A stretch of DNA of 56,612 bases, from the NCBI GenBank assembly GCA_029263055.1, contig JAJCYG010000085.1, positions 1-56,612 on the forward strand. The letters run 5' to 3'. Made by a program: the position numbers and the translations under genes. The notes below the pieces were generated by a model that worked only from the letters and a program-made list of their open reading frames with translations, was not told the origin of the DNA and ran no database searches. The DNA comes from Actinomycetes bacterium (GTDB lineage: Bacteria; Auribacterota; JAJCYG01). This document shows positions 1-7,609 of the stretch, in pieces (positions within the stretch are counted from its first letter, which is position 1; every line of letters begins with the position of its first letter).

Positions 1-821
1 AAGAAAACCATGATCGCTAAAGTTCGCTTGAGTGTTTTTGTCGATTTAGCTGCATAGATTCTCTGGATACCTTGCGGATACATGGCTCCACCAATCCCTA
101 CAATTAAAATCGTACTCATCCAGGTCATACATGTTTTCCAGTCAGGGGGGGTCACCTTACTTGGCGCTATGGCAACAATTTGTTCTGGCAAGGTTTGAAT
201 CCAATCGATCTGAGTAAATAAACAATAGCCAAGCAACACCACTGCCGTCATCATCATGACCCCTTGCAACGTGTCAGTCCATGCCACCGCGCGCATTCCA
301 CCGATTGATTCATACACCACAATCACAAACGCTAAAAACAACACACCAGCCTCGTATGGAACAACACCGCCTGTTAATCCTGAAAACGCATGCCCCATTG
401 CCATGAGCTGCGCTAAAAAATAATTGAGCAACGCAAAGCTCATTAAGAAAGAAGCAATTAAGGTAAGAGGCAAACTTTTGTAGCGATGATGGAGCCAATC
501 CCCTGGAGTAATAAACTTAAACTGCTTGGCCATTTTTTTAAGCTGCGGTGCAAACAACATATAACCACCGACGATTGCCATCATAAACGTCACACTGACA
601 ATTGCCCAATAACCTTGACGATATGCTTTGCCGGGAAAGGCCATGAAGGTATTACCACTATACTGCGTAGCAAACAAAGTACAGAGCAAAACAAGAAAAC
701 CTAATTTGCTTCCCGCTAAATAAAACTCTGAAGGAGATTTAAACCGAGTCTGCTTTTTACCCAACCAAGCAATCGGAATTAAAAGAAAAAGATAGGCAAC
801 AAACAGAAGAAGCTCATTCAT
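1..821 (-). CDS. Sodium:solute symporter (SSS family), C-terminal part cut by the window edge
   Basis: The reading frame is open from the ATG at 821 to the edge of the window, giving about 273 residues of a normally 450-600 residue protein. It begins MNELLLFVAYLFLLIPIAWLG and contains the family's early-helix signature FATQYSGNTFMAFPGKAYR, followed by strongly hydrophobic segments typical of the LeuT-fold symporters. These import an organic solute, such as a carboxylate, amino acid or vitamin, with Na+ across the inner membrane; the substrate cannot be read from the sequence. The start overlaps the end of the small upstream membrane gene by 8 bases, so the two are translationally coupled. The missing end lies to the left of the window, and no frameshift is visible. 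Confidence 0.9.
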   Translation of the reverse strand, partial: MNELLLFVAYLFLLIPIAWLGKKQTRFKSPSEFYLAGSKLGFLVLLCTLFATQYSGNTFMAFPGKAYRQGYWAIVSVTFMMAIVGGYMLFAPQLKKMAKQFKFITPGDWLHHRYKSLPLTLIASFLMSFALLNYFLAQLMAMGHAFSGLTGGVVPYEAGVLFLAFVIVVYESIGGMRAVAWTDTLQGVMMMTAVVLLGYCLFTQIDWIQTLPEQIVAIAPSKVTPPDWKTCMTWMSTILIVGIGGAMYPQGIQRIYAAKSTKTLKRTLAIMVF

Positions 822-1017
822 CTTCGCGCCAAAACCTTAAAATAGTCCACGCCGTAAACAGAGCAAAAACCAAACTCATCCCAAATGCCACAAACGCCCA
901 AACCGGCAACCCCAAAACAAACGGCCGAATCGTCTCTGCCCCCCAAAACCAAGGCACCGACAAAACTAATATGATAAATAGCCCCACAAACACCCAAGGC
1001 TTAAATGGAGATTTCAT
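814..1017 (-). CDS. Small membrane protein, symporter partner (DUF3311/YhdT-like)
   Basis: This 67-residue protein has two hydrophobic helices, at about residues 9-27 and 35-60, and a charged tail ending in FWREDE. The segment PFVLGLPVWAFVAFGMS is the pattern of the short two-helix proteins (DUF3311/DUF997 type) usually encoded directly before an SSS symporter. Its stop codon overlaps the symporter start by 8 bases. By analogy with other such pairs it is probably an accessory subunit for the transporter; this rests on context and topology, not on a known activity. Confidence 0.75.
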   Translation of the reverse strand: MKSPFKPWVFVGLFIILVLSVPWFWGAETIRPFVLGLPVWAFVAFGMSLVFALFTAWTILRFWREDE

Positions 1018-1037
1018 TAAGAGATATTGTAATCTGA

Positions 1038-2774
1038 TTAGATAGCTTGTTCAATGGAAGGTTTGAAAGATTCAGCGGTTACTTTTTGTTCTAAAGCCTC
1101 TCTACCATCAACAACTTCTTCCCAAGAACCATCTTGATTTTTTCTCAAACGCCCTTCTAAAACCTTTATTTTTCGGCCACTAGCATAAGGCCAAATATAA
1201 GTATACGTCTGATCTTCATCAGAGTCTGGATTACGGAAAAGTTTGGTTTTTAAAATAATACCCACAGCTTGATTAAATGCTTCAACAGCCTCTTCATATT
1301 TAGGGTCTAAAGGGCTAACCCTCGAAGTTGCACCTTGATTATATAAATAAACGATAAAGTTGCGAACATCTGCCTCTTCAGAAGTATAGGCAATTAATTC
1401 ATGATAGAGACTTTTCACATTCTCATCATTCCCTATGCCTACTTTTTCTCTAAACTGAAGGTAGGCATTTATCCAATCAGAACTTACATGAACTTTTTTA
1501 TTTTCTCCTCGGTAATGAGCTAGTTCATGAAAAAAAGTAGCGTGAGTATCAAAGGGGCTATTAATATTTATAATCACATCTTCTGGTGTCACAATAAAAT
1601 GATGGCGCGTTTTTATTTTTGTCACTCCTTTTGCAGCCCAAGATTGATCATAACCAATTGCTAAAGGGATTAATTCACGAGTCACATCTTTTGTTCGAAT
1701 AAACCAAGGGGGAAGAACCTGAATTGACTTATAGATATTTTCAAATGTAGTTCCAATATCTCTGTCATCAATTTGAGAAGGAATTTTATCAAACTCATAA
1801 AAAAGGAGAAATCCCTCATCAAAAAAAGTTCTTAAATAAAATTGAACCGTTTTCGACTCTCCCCCTTCCCAAAGAGGAAATTTTCGATCCAAATTATCTC
1901 TCAACCAAGCAGCTTGAGAAGGAGATTTCTTTTCAATAAGCAAGAGTGCGACCTCTTCTTTCATCACCGGATTGACTTCAGCTAACTCTTGTAACTCTTC
2001 AAAAGAACGTTGCAGTAGGCCAGGCGTTCCAGAAGCAGCGATCATACTCTCTGCATCTTTTTTCCCTAAAACACGCTTGCTCTGATAACCCAAACTTTCT
2101 CTAATCGCACGTTCTAAACCTGTTTCCACGGCATATACAAGTGTTGCTTTCTTTGTTCTATCTTTTCTTACTGTTTTAAGTTGCTCTAAAAAAGCTTGAT
2201 TGATTCCAAGGATGTTCTGCTTATGATCCACAGCATACTGAGAACCAGAAAATGGAATAAGGAAAAAAGCAGAAGAAGCAGGAAGAACAACATCATCTTC
2301 AATTCGATCTAATACTCTAGCTAAGCGACTTAAAATCTGCTGAGTTCCAACTCGCACAATAAGTTTTTTCGAAATATAAAAAAGGACCCCGTCATAGCGC
2401 AGACGAACTATTTCTATCCTTTCCCCATTAATTTCAAAACGAGCTTCACCCAAAAACTGATACTCAGAAGAGATTGGCTCCAAGACATCTATCCAGCTCT
2501 CCTTGGAAGAGAGATCCCATTTTTTTCCTCTTAGCTGCGTTGTTAAATCCTGAAAAGCAATATCCTTACCGTTAACTGTAATTTCTTTAGAGTGAAAGTC
2601 AGAATCTCTTTTAATTAAAAAAGGCCCCATATTGAGCCACTCGCGTTCAGTTAATACAGCTGTCATTCGATTAAAAGGACTAACTGGAGCAAGAAAATTA
2701 TGAGAAAGTTGCGACGCGGGACAAACAACTCCAACACACATAAAAAAGACAAGAGACAGAATCCTTATTTCCAC
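1038..2774 (-). CDS. Exported protein with HExxH motif (putative zinc metallopeptidase)
   Basis: About 578 residues if it starts at the GTG at 2774; a TTG start at 2801 is also open. The N-terminus from GTG, reading MEIRILSLVFFMCVGVV, is a plausible signal peptide. It is followed at once by NFLAP (residues 26-30), a motif shared with other exported proteins in this window. The only recognisable enzymatic hint is HELAH at residues 416-420 in the context THATFFHELAHYRGE, a zinc-peptidase-like HExxH with a nearby Glu. The rest is not recognised. It lies 19 bases after speE on the same strand but probably has its own promoter. The GTG is preferred because a perfect TATAAT ends six bases before it. 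Confidence 0.7.
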   Translation of the reverse strand: MEIRILSLVFFMCVGVVCPASQLSHNFLAPVSPFNRMTAVLTEREWLNMGPFLIKRDSDFHSKEITVNGKDIAFQDLTTQLRGKKWDLSSKESWIDVLEPISSEYQFLGEARFEINGERIEIVRLRYDGVLFYISKKLIVRVGTQQILSRLARVLDRIEDDVVLPASSAFFLIPFSGSQYAVDHKQNILGINQAFLEQLKTVRKDRTKKATLVYAVETGLERAIRESLGYQSKRVLGKKDAESMIAASGTPGLLQRSFEELQELAEVNPVMKEEVALLLIEKKSPSQAAWLRDNLDRKFPLWEGGESKTVQFYLRTFFDEGFLLFYEFDKIPSQIDDRDIGTTFENIYKSIQVLPPWFIRTKDVTRELIPLAIGYDQSWAAKGVTKIKTRHHFIVTPEDVIININSPFDTHATFFHELAHYRGENKKVHVSSDWINAYLQFREKVGIGNDENVKSLYHELIAYTSEEADVRNFIVYLYNQGATSRVSPLDPKYEEAVEAFNQAVGIILKTKLFRNPDSDEDQTYTYIWPYASGRKIKVLEGRLRKNQDGSWEEVVDGREALEQKVTAESFKPSIEQAI

Positions 2775-2780
2775 ACCATA

Positions 2781-2789
2781 ATTATAACA
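2781..2789 (-). promoter_or_regulatory. Extended -10 promoter for the HExxH protein gene
   Basis: On the minus strand TGTTATAAT is a perfect extended -10 (TG-n-TATAAT). The expected -35 position (AAAGAT) matches nothing, which is usual for extended -10 promoters. Exactly six bases separate TATAAT from the in-frame GTG at 2774, so the transcript would begin at or next to the start codon (leaderless). Confidence 0.45.
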
Positions 2790-2820
2790 TATGTATTTCA
2801 ACTATCTTTATAAGAAAGAC

Positions 2821-3726
2821 TTACAATATATCTGCCCACCAAGTAGGAAGGGCAAAAGAGGCAGAGTGTAGGCACTCATTGTAGTAGCGGCCAGAGATTT
2901 GGGCTTGGGCCTGAACGCATGTTTGATCTTGTTGTTTGTGGCCAATCACAAAAGCCATGTCGCCACCAATATAGGTTGGGACGGCTGCATGAAAGATTTC
3001 TGTTTTAGGATAAACAGCGTTCATATTTGCCATTCCCTTTTTAAAGATCTCTTTTTGATACGCAGGGATGCAAAGATGACGGCACATTATACCGTTTGGC
3101 TTTAAACTGTTTGAAACGTTTTGGCAAAAGGCTTCGTTAAATAATATTTCACCCGGGCCAACAGGATCACCTGAATCAACAAGCACCACATCAAATGAAT
3201 TTTCTTTTGCAGCCTCAACATAAGCGGCACCATCGCCAATAATTAATTCCACGCGAGGATCATTATAATCTCCGTTGATCTGAAGATATTCTTTGGAAAC
3301 ATTGACCACGGTTTCATCAATCTCAACCATGACAACTCGCTCAACAAAATCGTGCCGCAACACCTCGCGCAATGTTCCACCATCGCCCCCGCCAATAATT
3401 AAAACAGAGAATTTTTCATGGCTAGATTCTTCGTCGCTTTGCTCCTCAGAATGACGCGCTGTTTTGTGAGGCAATCCTAAAAGAGGAACATGGGCCAACA
3501 TTTCATGATACACAAATTCATCGGCTTGAGTGGTCTGGACAATGTCATCAAGCGTCAGCACTCGGCCTAGCTCTTCATGTTCATAAATGCCTATTTTTTG
3601 GTATTTGCTTTGGGTGAGAAAAAGCTCTTGAAGTTTAAGCCCTTGGCGCACAGAGGTATCGACATCGCTTTCATCCCACCATTGGAAAGTTTTGTTTGAA
3701 GCCGGTGATGATTTAGACAGGCTCAT
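2821..3726 (-). CDS. speE: Spermidine synthase
   Basis: Transfers an aminopropyl group from decarboxylated S-adenosylmethionine to putrescine in the cytoplasm. The class I fold is clear: LIIGGGDGGTLREVLRH is motif I, VVMVEIDETVV is the acidic strand-2 end, and VVLVDSGDPVGPGEILF holds the catalytic region. At 301 residues it is slightly long for the family (about 280), because a repeat-derived stretch of roughly 15 residues (ARHSEEQSDEESSH) sits just before motif I. The ATG at 3726 is used; the upstream TTG is less likely. The start overlaps the end of speD by 14 bases, so speD-speE form one operon that makes both the aminopropyl donor and the product. Confidence 0.93.
   Translation of the reverse strand: MSLSKSSPASNKTFQWWDESDVDTSVRQGLKLQELFLTQSKYQKIGIYEHEELGRVLTLDDIVQTTQADEFVYHEMLAHVPLLGLPHKTARHSEEQSDEESSHEKFSVLIIGGGDGGTLREVLRHDFVERVVMVEIDETVVNVSKEYLQINGDYNDPRVELIIGDGAAYVEAAKENSFDVVLVDSGDPVGPGEILFNEAFCQNVSNSLKPNGIMCRHLCIPAYQKEIFKKGMANMNAVYPKTEIFHAAVPTYIGGDMAFVIGHKQQDQTCVQAQAQISGRYYNECLHSASFALPTWWADIL
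3423..3458 (-). repeat. In-frame dispersed palindromic repeat inside speE
   Basis: Read on the minus strand this imperfect palindrome (ATTCT...AGAAT at its ends) encodes RHSEEQSDEESS inside spermidine synthase. From memory, this DNA and peptide pattern is a dispersed repeat met in many unrelated bacterial genomes, comparable to the Rickettsia palindromic elements that also insert in frame. I found only this one copy in the window. Confidence 0.6.
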
Positions 3727-4114
3727 GCACAACTTCTAAGGTTTGGAGAGACTCGGGTTGGTTTGGGGCAAAGCCCCGTTTGATTTCTTGGATTTTGTAT
3801 TTGCCTGCTTGTAAGGCTTCTTCTAGATGTTCCATTGCTTTGTGTGGCTTGCCTTCCCCGCAAAAGAAAAGATCTGCAGCAAAATAACCATATTCAGGCC
3901 AGGTATGAATCGCAATGTGAGACTCAGCTAACGTCGCTGTGGCTGTGACCCCATGCGGGCTAAACTCATGAACCGTCAGATCAATTAAAGTGGCTTCACC
4001 TTCTTTAATGGCTTGAATCATTGCTTGAGTGATTGCTTCTTTATCATTAAGCAACTCATGGGGGCAATCCCACGCATCAATAATCAAGTGTGTTCCAATA
4101 TTTGTTTTATCCAT
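3713..4114 (-). CDS. speD: S-adenosylmethionine decarboxylase proenzyme
   Basis: At 133 residues it has the size of the short bacterial/archaeal SpeD (SpeH type). It makes decarboxylated AdoMet, the aminopropyl donor for spermidine. The proenzyme self-cleaves before a serine that becomes the pyruvoyl cofactor: here LAESHIAIHTWPEYGY has Glu64-Ser65 as the cleavage pair, with the usual His68 and the downstream Cys (FFCGEG). It is the first gene of the speD-speE operon and overlaps speE. A weak upstream promoter (TTGATA, 17 bases, TAAGGT) lies in the 175-base gap behind acsA. Confidence 0.95.
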   Translation of the reverse strand: MDKTNIGTHLIIDAWDCPHELLNDKEAITQAMIQAIKEGEATLIDLTVHEFSPHGVTATATLAESHIAIHTWPEYGYFAADLFFCGEGKPHKAMEHLEEALQAGKYKIQEIKRGFAPNQPESLQTLEVVHEPV

Positions 4115-4241
4115 TTTTCAGCCTTTAAATAGATTCGCCTGCGACTCCAACCTTGTTCTGCGGCACATACCTTACACAAATTTGTTTCGTGTATCAAGCC
4201 TAATATGAAAAATTTAAGTGATATATCTGGTGAGATTTAGT

Positions 4242-4280
4242 CCCTGTGGATAACTGAGCCTGACCCCATTATCCACAGGG
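4242..4280. promoter_or_regulatory. Inverted pair of perfect DnaA boxes (candidate)
   Basis: A perfect 12-base inverted repeat has arms CCCTGTGGATAA (4242-4253) and TTATCCACAGGG (4269-4280) separated by 15 bases. Each arm contains the exact consensus DnaA box TTATCCACA, in opposite orientations. It lies between the acsA stop and the speD promoter region. It is not followed by a T-run on either strand, so it does not look like a normal terminator. A second, overlapping pairing is possible (CCCCATT at 4264-4270 with AATGGGG at 4283-4289). Confidence 0.5.
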
Positions 4281-4289
4281 GAAATGGGG

Positions 4290-6275
4290 TTATTCTTCGA
4301 TCGCTTCGTATTTTTTGCGGAGGCTTTCTACCACTGTAGGATCAGCTAAGGTCGTTGTGTCTCCTAGGGCTTTGCCATCAGCCACATCACGGAGCAAACG
4401 TCGCATAATTTTTCCGGAGCGAGTTTTGGGGAGATCTGCCGTAAAGAGAATATCTTCAGGCCGAGCAATGGGCCCTATTTTTTTGCTCACATGCTGTTTT
4501 AATTCTTGAAGCAATTCTTCAGATGGCGTGATGCCTTCTTTTACAATCACAAATGCCACGATTGCTTCACCTTTGATGTCATGTTTTTTACCTACGACAG
4601 CAGACTCTGCCACCACTTCATGATCCACCAAAGCAGATTCCACTTCAGCGGTTCCGATTCGATGGCCTGCCACATTCATCACATCATCCACCCGACCTAA
4701 AAACCAAAAGTAACCTTCTTCATCTTTTTTAATTCCATCACCAGGAAAATAAGTCTCTTTATTCCACTTTGACCAATAAGTATCCACATAACGTTGATCA
4801 TCATTAAAAATAGTGCGCAACATGGAAGGCCAAGGCTTGGTAATACAAACATAACCTCCACCCGCTTCTACTTTTTCACCTTTTTCATTTAAGACTTCAG
4901 CAGAAATTCCAGGAAAAGATTTGGTGGCAGAACCAGGCTTGGTTGTCGTCAGTCCAGGAAGCGGCGTGATCATAATCGCCCCTGTTTCAGTTTGCCACCA
5001 CGTATCCACAATTGGGATTTTTTCTCCCCCAATATATTTGTGATACCACATCCACGCCTCAGGATTAATCGGCTCTCCTACCGATCCAAGCAAACGCAAT
5101 GTCGATAAATCTGATTTTTGTGGCCAGGATTCACCCCACTTCATAAACGCACGGATAGCAGTAGGCGCTGTATAAAAAATAGTCACTTTATACTTTTCTA
5201 CAATCTGCCAAAACCGACCTTTATCAGGGGCATCTGGCGCTCCTTCATAAACCACAATCGTGGCTGCATTAGACAACGGACCATAAATAATATAACTGTG
5301 GCCGGTAATCCACCCCACATCAGCGGTACACCAAAACACATCATCAGGCTTTAAATCAAAAACCCATTTGGTGGTGGCATACACGCCAGTCATATACCCA
5401 CCGGTCGTATGCACAATCCCTTTTGGTTTGCCTGTTGTACCTGAAGTGTACAAAGTAAACAACATATCTTCAGAGTCCATCTCTTCAGGCTCACAGACAG
5501 AGTCAAGTCCTTCAACTAATTCATGCCACCAAACATCTCGACCTGAAACCATATAACATTGGTCATCAGCTAAAGTTATTTTTTGATCGCGCTTTAACAC
5601 CACAATATTTGTGATTGTCGGACAGGTCACAACAGCTTCATCAACGGCTTGTTTAAGCAAAACTTTTTTTCCACGACGCCAACCAAAGTCTCCAGTAATC
5701 ACAAGCTTAGCACTTGCATCTTGAATCCGGTCACTCAATGACTCCGCACTAAACCCACCAAACACAACACTGTGCACCGCGCCAATTCGAGCTGTAGCCA
5801 AACACGCAATGATTGCTTCAGGAGTCATCGGCATATAAACCGCAATACGATCCCCTTTTCGAATACCCAATTTTCTCAATCCATTAGCAAAACGAGAAAC
5901 CTCATCTAACAATTGCTGATATGTTAATGTTCGAGAGTCCCCTGGCTCCCCTTCCCACAAAATAGCTGTTTTATTTCCCAAACCATTTTCAACATGCCGA
6001 TCCAAACAATTAACCGAGGCATTTAACTTACCACCTAAAAACCATTTCGCATGCGGCGGCGTCCACTCACACACCTTACTCCAAGGTTGCGACCACTTTA
6101 ATTCCTTAGCCCAATTTGCCCAATATGTTTCAGGATCTTTGGCTGCTAGTTCATAAATTGACTCATCATTAATATTGGCTTGGCTTTGAAATTCTTTTGA
6201 GGGAGGAAACTTACGCTGCTCGTGTAAAAGGTCTTCAATTGAAAGGTTTGACGGATCTACCACTTTCTCACTCAT
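4290..6275 (-). CDS. acsA: Acetyl-CoA synthetase (AMP-forming)
   Basis: Activates acetate to acetyl-CoA through acetyl-AMP. At 661 residues it is full length for the family. Visible motifs are the phosphate-binding loop [19 protein letters not shown], the acetyl-pocket region [23 protein letters not shown], and the C-terminal [10 protein letters not shown] with Lys622, the residue that protein acetyltransferases modify in other bacteria. An AAGGAG ribosome site lies about eight bases before the ATG. It sits only 33 bases downstream of fic on the same strand, so part of its transcription probably comes from the fic promoter; a TATAAT overlapping the end of fic has no good -35. Confidence 0.96.
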   Translation of the reverse strand: MSEKVVDPSNLSIEDLLHEQRKFPPSKEFQSQANINDESIYELAAKDPETYWANWAKELKWSQPWSKVCEWTPPHAKWFLGGKLNASVNCLDRHVENGLGNKTAILWEGEPGDSRTLTYQQLLDEVSRFANGLRKLGIRKGDRIAVYMPMTPEAIIACLATARIGAVHSVVFGGFSAESLSDRIQDASAKLVITGDFGWRRGKKVLLKQAVDEAVVTCPTITNIVVLKRDQKITLADDQCYMVSGRDVWWHELVEGLDSVCEPEEMDSEDMLFTLYTSGTTGKPKGIVHTTGGYMTGVYATTKWVFDLKPDDVFWCTADVGWITGHSYIIYGPLSNAATIVVYEGAPDAPDKGRFWQIVEKYKVTIFYTAPTAIRAFMKWGESWPQKSDLSTLRLLGSVGEPINPEAWMWYHKYIGGEKIPIVDTWWQTETGAIMITPLPGLTTTKPGSATKSFPGISAEVLNEKGEKVEAGGGYVCITKPWPSMLRTIFNDDQRYVDTYWSKWNKETYFPGDGIKKDEEGYFWFLGRVDDVMNVAGHRIGTAEVESALVDHEVVAESAVVGKKHDIKGEAIVAFVIVKEGITPSEELLQELKQHVSKKIGPIARPEDILFTADLPKTRSGKIMRRLLRDVADGKALGDTTTLADPTVVESLRKKYEAIEE

Positions 6276-6308
6276 AAGGCCAACTCCTTGTTTCAGAATA
6301 AAGTTAAA

Positions 6309-7235
6309 TTATAACTCTCTTTCCAACGTTTTAAAACTCTGTAAAAGCCCATCACAAATAAAATCTTCTAAAAGAGATGAATCTCCCGAAAGTTGGGACT
6401 TACTCAAATAAGTGTAGTAGAACATCTTCTTTTCTTGAGCCACAGAAACAGGAGGCAAATTAACTCTTAAAGCCATAGCATGCATTAATAAACGACCTAT
6501 TCGACCATTTCCATCAGCAAAAGGATGGATTTGTTCAAACTGACTGTGAACTTGAGCTATTTGACCAATAGGATCTTCTTCAAACTGACTGAGTTTATCT
6601 GTTAACCCAGTCATCAATTTCTGTATTTTCAAGTAATTTGAAGTAGGAACATTTGATCCCACAATTCGAACAGCATGACGGCGATATAAACCAGCATCGC
6701 CATGTATTCCATTCATCAACATTCCATGCAATCTTAAAACTAAGGCTTCATTAATCAAGATCGAATGTTGTAAGTAATTTAATAGATAATTTAAAGCAGC
6801 TTGATGATTCTTAGCCTCCATCTGTTCGATTAATGTTTTATTCGGCAAAGCCACATTTTGAAATAAAATTGCAGCTGTTTCAGGTTCGGTTAATGTACTT
6901 CCTTCAATACTGTTTGTATTATACGTTAATGAAAGTAAGAACTGATCATTGATGTCTTTATTTTTTAAAATAACTTCTAAAATAGACGAAAACTTCTTCC
7001 CCTTTTCTAAAACAAACTCTTTTTTAGCCTCAAGAATATTTTTTGGGATCTCTTTCTGACCTGTCATTTCTTTATACAAGAGTTCGACCCGTTCTTGAGC
7101 TTGCAACCTAGGATAAGAACGTTCATTAATCCAACTGTTCAAAGTTGAAAAAGTGACACCCAACTTCTGAGCAAGCCTTTCCTGAGAAAATCCTGTCACT
7201 TTTTGAATAAAAGAGAGTTGTTCCTTTATAGTCAT
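6309..7235 (-). CDS. Fic-domain AMPylator with N-terminal helix-turn-helix
   Basis: A 308-residue cytoplasmic protein. Residues 1-45 form an XRE-type helix-turn-helix (FSQERLAQKLGVTFSTLNSW). The Fic core follows with the full active-site motif HPFADGNGRIGR (His237 to Arg248). A class II-type inhibitory helix lies ahead of it, with TNSIEG at residues 107-112 fitting the [S/T]xxxE[G/N] rule, so the enzyme should be held inactive until activated. Fic enzymes usually transfer AMP to a hydroxyl of a target protein; the target here is unknown. The ATG at 7235 is chosen over an upstream one at 7286 because the promoter -10 lies just before it. It is followed by acsA after 33 bases. Confidence 0.92.
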   Translation of the reverse strand: MTIKEQLSFIQKVTGFSQERLAQKLGVTFSTLNSWINERSYPRLQAQERVELLYKEMTGQKEIPKNILEAKKEFVLEKGKKFSSILEVILKNKDINDQFLLSLTYNTNSIEGSTLTEPETAAILFQNVALPNKTLIEQMEAKNHQAALNYLLNYLQHSILINEALVLRLHGMLMNGIHGDAGLYRRHAVRIVGSNVPTSNYLKIQKLMTGLTDKLSQFEEDPIGQIAQVHSQFEQIHPFADGNGRIGRLLMHAMALRVNLPPVSVAQEKKMFYYTYLSKSQLSGDSSLLEDFICDGLLQSFKTLEREL

Positions 7236-7241
7236 ACTATA

Positions 7242-7281
7242 ATTATACATAACTCTATAGAGTTTGTAAATATTTACAAAC
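7242..7281 (-). promoter_or_regulatory. fic promoter with two palindromic operators, leaderless
   Basis: On the minus strand TTTACA (7265-7270) and TATAAT (7242-7247) are separated by exactly 17 bases. TATAAT ends six bases before the fic ATG, so the message should have no leader. Two perfect palindromes cover it: a 20-base one (7262-7281, half site GTTTGTAAAT) over the -35, and a 14-base one (AACTCTATAGAGTT, 7251-7264) filling the spacer. They are the obvious binding sites for the helix-turn-helix of the Fic protein itself. Confidence 0.7.
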
Positions 7282-7334
7282 AACATATAACTTTACCAAG
7301 AACTTCTACTGCAATTAGTTATAAAAGAGATGTC

Positions 7335-7474
7335 CAATGATAGAAAAGAGATTCTGCCATAGAATGCACTTTAGGCATAAAGGTTTGAGCTTATCTTAGG
7401 ATTTGCGAGCCATTGAGATTGGCCTCTTTCAGCTCTTCAGTTAAAGCAACCTCATACCAACCAATCTCTTTTTG
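7335..7474 (-). pseudogene. Broken, internally deleted copy of the glutamine amidotransferase gene
   Basis: The minus-strand translation reads QKEIGWYEVALTEE then LKEANLNGSQILR, a stop, then AQTFMPKVHSMAESLF. It matches residues about 107-120 and 194-228 of the intact amidotransferase encoded at 11146-11841. The join falls on the octamer CTCTTCAG, which occurs twice in the intact gene (11260-11267 and 11482-11489). The remnant therefore lacks exactly the 222 bases (74 codons) between the two copies, as expected from recombination at a short repeat. One Gln codon has become TAA. The rest of the 323-base gap (7287-7609) holds only the kinase and fic promoters. Confidence 0.85.
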
Positions 7475-7538
7475 TCAAAGCACCTATATTATAAGCACAT
7501 CTATACAAGTAACTTACAAAATAACCATGTCACAGCTC

Positions 7539-7567
7539 TTGACATCTAGATGAGCACATGATATATT
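7539..7567 (+). promoter_or_regulatory. Sigma-70 type promoter of the Ser/Thr kinase gene
   Basis: TTGACA at 7539-7544 and TATATT at 7562-7567 are separated by 17 bases. The expected transcript start lies about 35 bases before the kinase ATG. No strong Shine-Dalgarno sequence follows. Confidence 0.6.
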
Positions 7568-7609
7568 TTAACTTTTATAAAACCAACAGGTTGTGGAAAT
7601 TCTTTAAAT

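Noticed and set aside
486..704. Open frames antisense to the symporter, acsA, metH, the RND pump and others
   Set aside because: They run opposite to well-supported genes, lack ribosome sites and match no family; shadows of the coding frames.
4242..4290. Inverted repeat after acsA as an ordinary terminator
   Set aside because: The stem is perfect, but no T-run follows it on the minus strand. The exact DnaA boxes are the better explanation.
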